Positions 61,425 through 64,000 of a stretch of DNA of 64,000 nt are shown one piece after another (positions within the stretch are counted from its first letter, which is position 1; each line of letters starts with the position of its first letter). A model generated the notes under the pieces. The model saw nothing but the letters and a program-made list of their open reading frames with translations. It did no database searches and was not told where the DNA came from. Both the position numbers and the translations under genes were made by a program. The stretch comes from Tenacibaculum finnmarkense (lineage in GTDB: Bacteria > Bacteroidota > Bacteroidia > Flavobacteriales > Flavobacteriaceae), in the NCBI RefSeq assembly GCF_900239185.1, contig NZ_OENA01000080.1:1-64000 (forward strand). The letters are read 5' to 3'.

Positions 61425-61943
61425 TTAATTTACTAAAAGCGCTAATTCAGTAACAATTTCCGTTACTTTTTTAGCGTCAACAGTTAGCAAATGCTTTGCT
61501 TGATGATAAAAATAACTTCGTTCAAATAAATGTTTGGCAATAAACTCGTGTAAATCTTCTTCTTTTAGTCGTGCCACTAACGGTCTTTGATTTTTTTCGT
61601 TGGTCAATCGCTGTACAATTGTAGCAATACTTGTTTTTAAATAAACAGTCGTTGCGTTTTTATCAGCAATCAGAATATCCATATTACCCGCATAACAAGG
61701 CGTGCCACCTCCTAACGATACAACAAAATCTTTTTTTAAGGCTAAAATTTCTTTTAAATAGAAGTGTTCTTGTTTTCGAAAGTAAATTTCTCCTTTCGTT
61801 TCAAAAATTTCAGACACCGTCATTTTTTCTTTATCCTCTATATAATGATCTAGGTCAATAAAAGAACTATTCTTTTTTTTAGCCAATAATCGACCAATTG
61901 TCGATTTTCCACTTCCCATATACCCTATTAATACTGTTTTCAT
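61425..61943 (-). CDS. aroK: Shikimate kinase
   Basis: 172 residues. Walker A GYMGSGKSTIGRLLAK (7-22), shikimate-binding DLDHYIED and RKQEHFYL, GGGTPCY and the lid with NEKNQRPLVARL. Phosphorylates shikimate with ATP in aromatic amino-acid synthesis. Convergent with the PRTase at 13 bases. Confidence 0.95.
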   Translation of the reverse strand: MKTVLIGYMGSGKSTIGRLLAKKKNSSFIDLDHYIEDKEKMTVSEIFETKGEIYFRKQEHFYLKEILALKKDFVVSLGGGTPCYAGNMDILIADKNATTVYLKTSIATIVQRLTNEKNQRPLVARLKEEDLHEFIAKHLFERSYFYHQAKHLLTVDAKKVTEIVTELALLVN

Positions 61944-62030
61944 AATTCTAATAATTAAGCGATTACAAATATTATTAAAAAAATTTGTAAAAAAACCACA
62001 AAAAACTTTTTTATATTCAATAAACCGTTG

Positions 62031-62038
62031 TATATTTG
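62031..62038 (+). promoter_or_regulatory. Promoter -7 box of the tRNA genes
   Basis: TATATTTG (then C) 27 bases before the tRNA-Lys 5' end. Confidence 0.6.
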
Positions 62039-62065
62039 CAACCGCTTAGACAAATAAGCAATAAT

Positions 62066-62138
62066 GACCTGGTAGCTCAGTTGGTAGAGCATCTCCCTTT
62101 TAAGGAGAGGGTCCTGGGTTCGAGCCCCAGCCCGGTCA
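62066..62138 (+). tRNA. tRNA-Lys (anticodon TTT)
   Basis: 73 bases with discriminator A. Anticodon loop CTTTTAA in the stem TCTCC/GGAGA, T loop GGGTTCGAGCCCC, D arm GGTAGCTCAGTTGGTAGAGC. The acceptor stem has one U-C mismatch (T at position 5 against C at 68). CCA is not encoded. Confidence 0.95.
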
Positions 62139-62139
62139 C

Positions 62140-62172
62140 AAAAAAAGCTAAGCATTATGCTTAGCTTTTTTT
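62140..62172 (+). terminator. Terminator between the two tRNA genes
   Basis: AAAGCTAAGCA / TGCTTAGCTTT stem with 3-base loop, then T run. It separates tRNA-Lys and tRNA-Leu, only 6 bases before the latter. Confidence 0.8.
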
Positions 62173-62178
62173 ATTTTA

Positions 62179-62262
62179 GCACGTATGGCGGAATTGGTAG
62201 ACGCGCAGGCTTGAGGGGCTTGTATTCGTAAGGATGTGCAAGTTCGACTCTTGTTACGTGCA
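62179..62262 (+). tRNA. tRNA-Leu (anticodon GAG)
   Basis: 84 bases. Acceptor GCACGTA/TACGTGC, discriminator A, long variable arm of class II tRNA, anticodon loop CTTGAGG. T loop AAGTTCGACTC. CCA is not encoded. Confidence 0.94.
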
Positions 62263-62269
62263 CTTTATA

Positions 62270-62317
62270 AAAACTGCTTCAAAATTCATTAAACCGAAAT
62301 TTGAAGCAGTTTTTTGT
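62270..62317 (+). terminator. Terminator after tRNA-Leu
   Basis: AAAACTGCTTCAAA (62270-62283) / TTTGAAGCAGTTTT (62300-62313) stem, T run follows. Confidence 0.88.
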
Positions 62318-62416
62318 TTTTATAAGAGGTAAAACTTCCTCCTAAATTACTCTTCTAATTTTTCAATTTCACAGTTTCTTAACTAATTTCATAGCAATAA
62401 TCCTTATTATTGCAGC

Positions 62417-63193
62417 ATGCAAAAAACATACTTATTTTTTATCGTACTTATATGTATCTCCTTTTCAGGGTATTCTCAGCAATTAAAAGGACAGGTTATT
62501 GATGCGAAAACCAAAAAACCGTTAAGCGCTGCGCATATTTTAAATTTAAACGCCGTTGTTGGTACTATTACCAACGAAAAAGGACTTTTTGAAGTAACAT
62601 CAAAAGCAAACGATACTGTTTTAGTGTCTTTTATCGGCTTCTCTTCTATCAAATTAAAAGTAACTAACGATTTGCTAAAAGGAAACGAAGTGGTTATTTC
62701 ATTACAAGAAAAACCCGAAGAAATTAAAGAAATTGTTATTAAATCAACAGCATTAATTGGTGTTTTAGAAATAGATGTAAAACAAGTTCCGAAAGATAAA
62801 TTTACACGAATCCATATCAACGGACTGCCGCAAACCTATGAAATTGGGAAGCCACAAAAAGTAACATCGCCAATCGCAAAATTGTTAAATCCTGTTGATT
62901 TAGTCTATAATCTCTTCGGAAGAAAGCCGAAACAACTAAAGAAGTTGCAAAAATTAAAGAAAAAAGATGATTTACGTAAAATGCTTGCAGGCAAATTTGA
63001 CCGAGAAGTAATGATGGAGTATTTAGAAATGGATAGTCAAGAACTTCATAAGTTACTAAGTAATTGCGAATATTCTGATTATTTTATCAAAAAAGCAAGT
63101 GATTTACAGATAATTGAAGCGGTTTTGAATTGCTACGAAAACTACAAAGCACATAAAAAAGGTAAAATTGAAATAAATAGAATACCTGATTAA
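62417..63193 (+). CDS. Carboxypeptidase-like regulatory-domain protein
   Basis: 258 residues. Signal peptide (FFIVLICISFSGYSQ), then a CarboxypepD_reg-like (Ig-type) domain (LKGQVIDAKTKKPLSAAHIL, then TITNEKGLFEV, about 23-100), which in this phylum precedes TonB-dependent receptors. Here no receptor follows; the remaining 150 residues are lysine-rich and probably periplasmic. The function is unknown. Confidence 0.8.
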   Translation: MQKTYLFFIVLICISFSGYSQQLKGQVIDAKTKKPLSAAHILNLNAVVGTITNEKGLFEVTSKANDTVLVSFIGFSSIKLKVTNDLLKGNEVVISLQEKPEEIKEIVIKSTALIGVLEIDVKQVPKDKFTRIHINGLPQTYEIGKPQKVTSPIAKLLNPVDLVYNLFGRKPKQLKKLQKLKKKDDLRKMLAGKFDREVMMEYLEMDSQELHKLLSNCEYSDYFIKKASDLQIIEAVLNCYENYKAHKKGKIEINRIPD

Positions 63194-63225
63194 AACTATT
63201 TATAAATTTAGAAATCAATCAAATA

Positions 63226-63260
63226 AAACAGCAAACATTTCGTTTCGCTGTTTTTTTTTG
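63226..63260 (+). terminator. Terminator of the 62417 gene
   Basis: AAACAGCAAAC / GTTTCGCTGTTT with a bulge, followed by T run. Confidence 0.75.
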
Positions 63261-63566
63261 TGGATGATTTAACTCCTTTGTGTAAAAATTAAAGAAAGAT
63301 TGAAGAAATATTGAATACCTGCTGCTCTACTTCATCTATTTCAGCATCACACACAGCTAATAAATCGGATATATTAAGACGATAAACTGAAATAAATTCC
63401 CTTTGACCGATTCAATTTCTTACATTTCTGTTATAAAACTCTTTTTAGATGAAATTTAAACAGGCGCTTAATTTTATCTGTTTTTTATCTGTTTATTTAA
63501 TTTGAAAATAAGTAAATTTGTCAATTAAAATTGATTAGAAATAACACAACTTAATACAGCAAAATA
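63261..63566. promoter_or_regulatory. Intergenic region before purL with promoter box
   Basis: No gene seen. Contains a degenerate family A repeat (63387-63399) and a -7 box TAAATTTG at 63513-63520, 47 bases before the purL start. Confidence 0.45.
63387..63399. repeat. Palindromic repeat family A, degenerate copy
   Basis: CTGAAATAAATTC preceded by GATAAA and followed by CCTTTGACC, matching the core and flanks of other copies. Confidence 0.45.
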
Positions 63567-64000
63567 ATGATTCATTTCTTTGGAAACGTTAGCAGTAAAA
63601 TATTTACTGTTCAAACAACAAAAGAATTATCTACCGAAACTATTTCAAAACTTACCTGGTTATTTGGAGAACAACCAAAAATAAATGCGACATCATTAGA
63701 TGTCTTTTTTGTTGGTCCAAGAGCAGCAATGATTACTCCTTGGAGTACCAATGCCGTGGAAATCACTCAAAATATGGGTATTTCTGATATTATCAGAATA
63801 GAAGAATTTGACGTTGTTTCTGAAGATTTTTCAGATTTCGACCCAATGATTTCTCAAAAATACAGTGGTTTAGGTCAAGATAGTTTTACAATAGATATTC
63901 AGCCAGAACCAATTTTAAATATCGAAGATATTGCCGCTTACAACCAAACAGAAGGTTTAGCTTTAAGCGATGAAGAAGTTGAATACCTAGAAAGCATAGC
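63567..64000 (+). CDS. purL: Phosphoribosylformylglycinamidine synthase (N-terminal part, cut by window end)
   Basis: From ATG 63567 the frame stays open to the window end, about 144 residues. MIHFFGN then VQTTKELSTETISKLTWLFGE, VFFVGPRAAMITPWSTNAVEIT and MGISDIIRIEEF match the N-terminus of the large single-chain FGAM synthase. Step 4 of purine synthesis. The main catalytic domains lie outside. Confidence 0.9.
   Translation, partial: MIHFFGNVSSKIFTVQTTKELSTETISKLTWLFGEQPKINATSLDVFFVGPRAAMITPWSTNAVEITQNMGISDIIRIEEFDVVSEDFSDFDPMISQKYSGLGQDSFTIDIQPEPILNIEDIAAYNQTEGLALSDEEVEYLESI

Noticed and set aside
1..64000. CRISPR arrays, IS elements, integrases, prophage genes, rRNA or replication origin
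   Set aside because: No regularly spaced direct repeats, transposase, integrase or phage structural genes were seen; no rRNA sequence or dnaA-box cluster was recognised.

Overview
The window looks like a chromosomal segment of a low-GC member of the Flavobacteriaceae, probably a marine type close to Tenacibaculum or Polaribacter. This rests on the very AT-rich sequence, the Bacteroidetes -7 promoter box TAnnTTTG in front of many genes (for example 18286, 25435, 36238, 55632 and 62031), typical Bacteroidetes families (THUMP-like methyltransferase, YtxJ, split transketolase, many small outer-membrane barrels, short TPR histidine kinase) and the weak or absent Shine-Dalgarno sequences. Genus level is inference.

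Layout. 1-8.8 kb: end of an unknown gene, a triplicated Gly-rich outer-membrane protein, a SPOR protein, a YdeP/FdhF-like molybdopterin oxidoreductase with its FdhD sulfurtransferase, a methyltransferase and a barrel protein. 9-16 kb: prmC, a LEA14-like lipoprotein, ribD, a HAD phosphatase, a DMT transporter, a YigZ protein, then an extremely AT-rich block with two small membrane proteins (one frameshifted) and a fatty-acid-hydroxylase-like protein. 16-28 kb: rpsA, glmM, an outer-membrane protein, an aminotransferase/M14 peptidase/Lrp operon, an RluA-type pseudouridine synthase, a one-domain DEAD-like protein, L-threonine dehydrogenase divergent from a second Lrp regulator, and cspA. 28-32 kb: a membrane protein, an orphan Imm51-type immunity protein, and a two-component pair.

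32.0-36.05 kb is the most unusual part: one minus-strand operon of seven genes that joins a dCTP-deaminase-like protein (broken by an in-frame TAA), a small membrane protein, a MazG-C-like protein, a protein of the DNA-base-hypermodification (5-hmdU kinase helical domain) group, a ThsB-like TIR protein, an Nmad2 protein and a three-helix membrane protein. I read it as a candidate nucleotide- or modified-base-linked TIR conflict (anti-phage) system that I do not recognise as a named system.

36-64 kb: a TetR/nitroreductase/aldehyde reductase/DJ-1 operon, three near-identical cspA genes and a longer cold-shock protein spread between 28 and 43 kb, an odd zinc-ribbon SDR, an RNA helicase, an acyltransferase, a Na+/H+ antiporter, glyA, fumarylacetoacetase, an SF2 helicase, ytxJ, clpB (broken by a 5-bp tandem duplication), ompW (frameshifted), smpB, a degenerate UbiA-like protein, maf, a transketolase C-half, aroK, two tRNAs and the start of purL.

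Two cross-window signals stand out. First, five genes carry a single disrupting change each (14053, 35496, 35842, 53136 and about 54930), so either the strain is accumulating mutations or the assembly contains errors. Second, two families of short palindromic repeats (GCTGAA-ATAAA-TTCAGC type and AGACGCGAT-n-ATCGCGTCT type) are scattered between genes, often touching stop codons.
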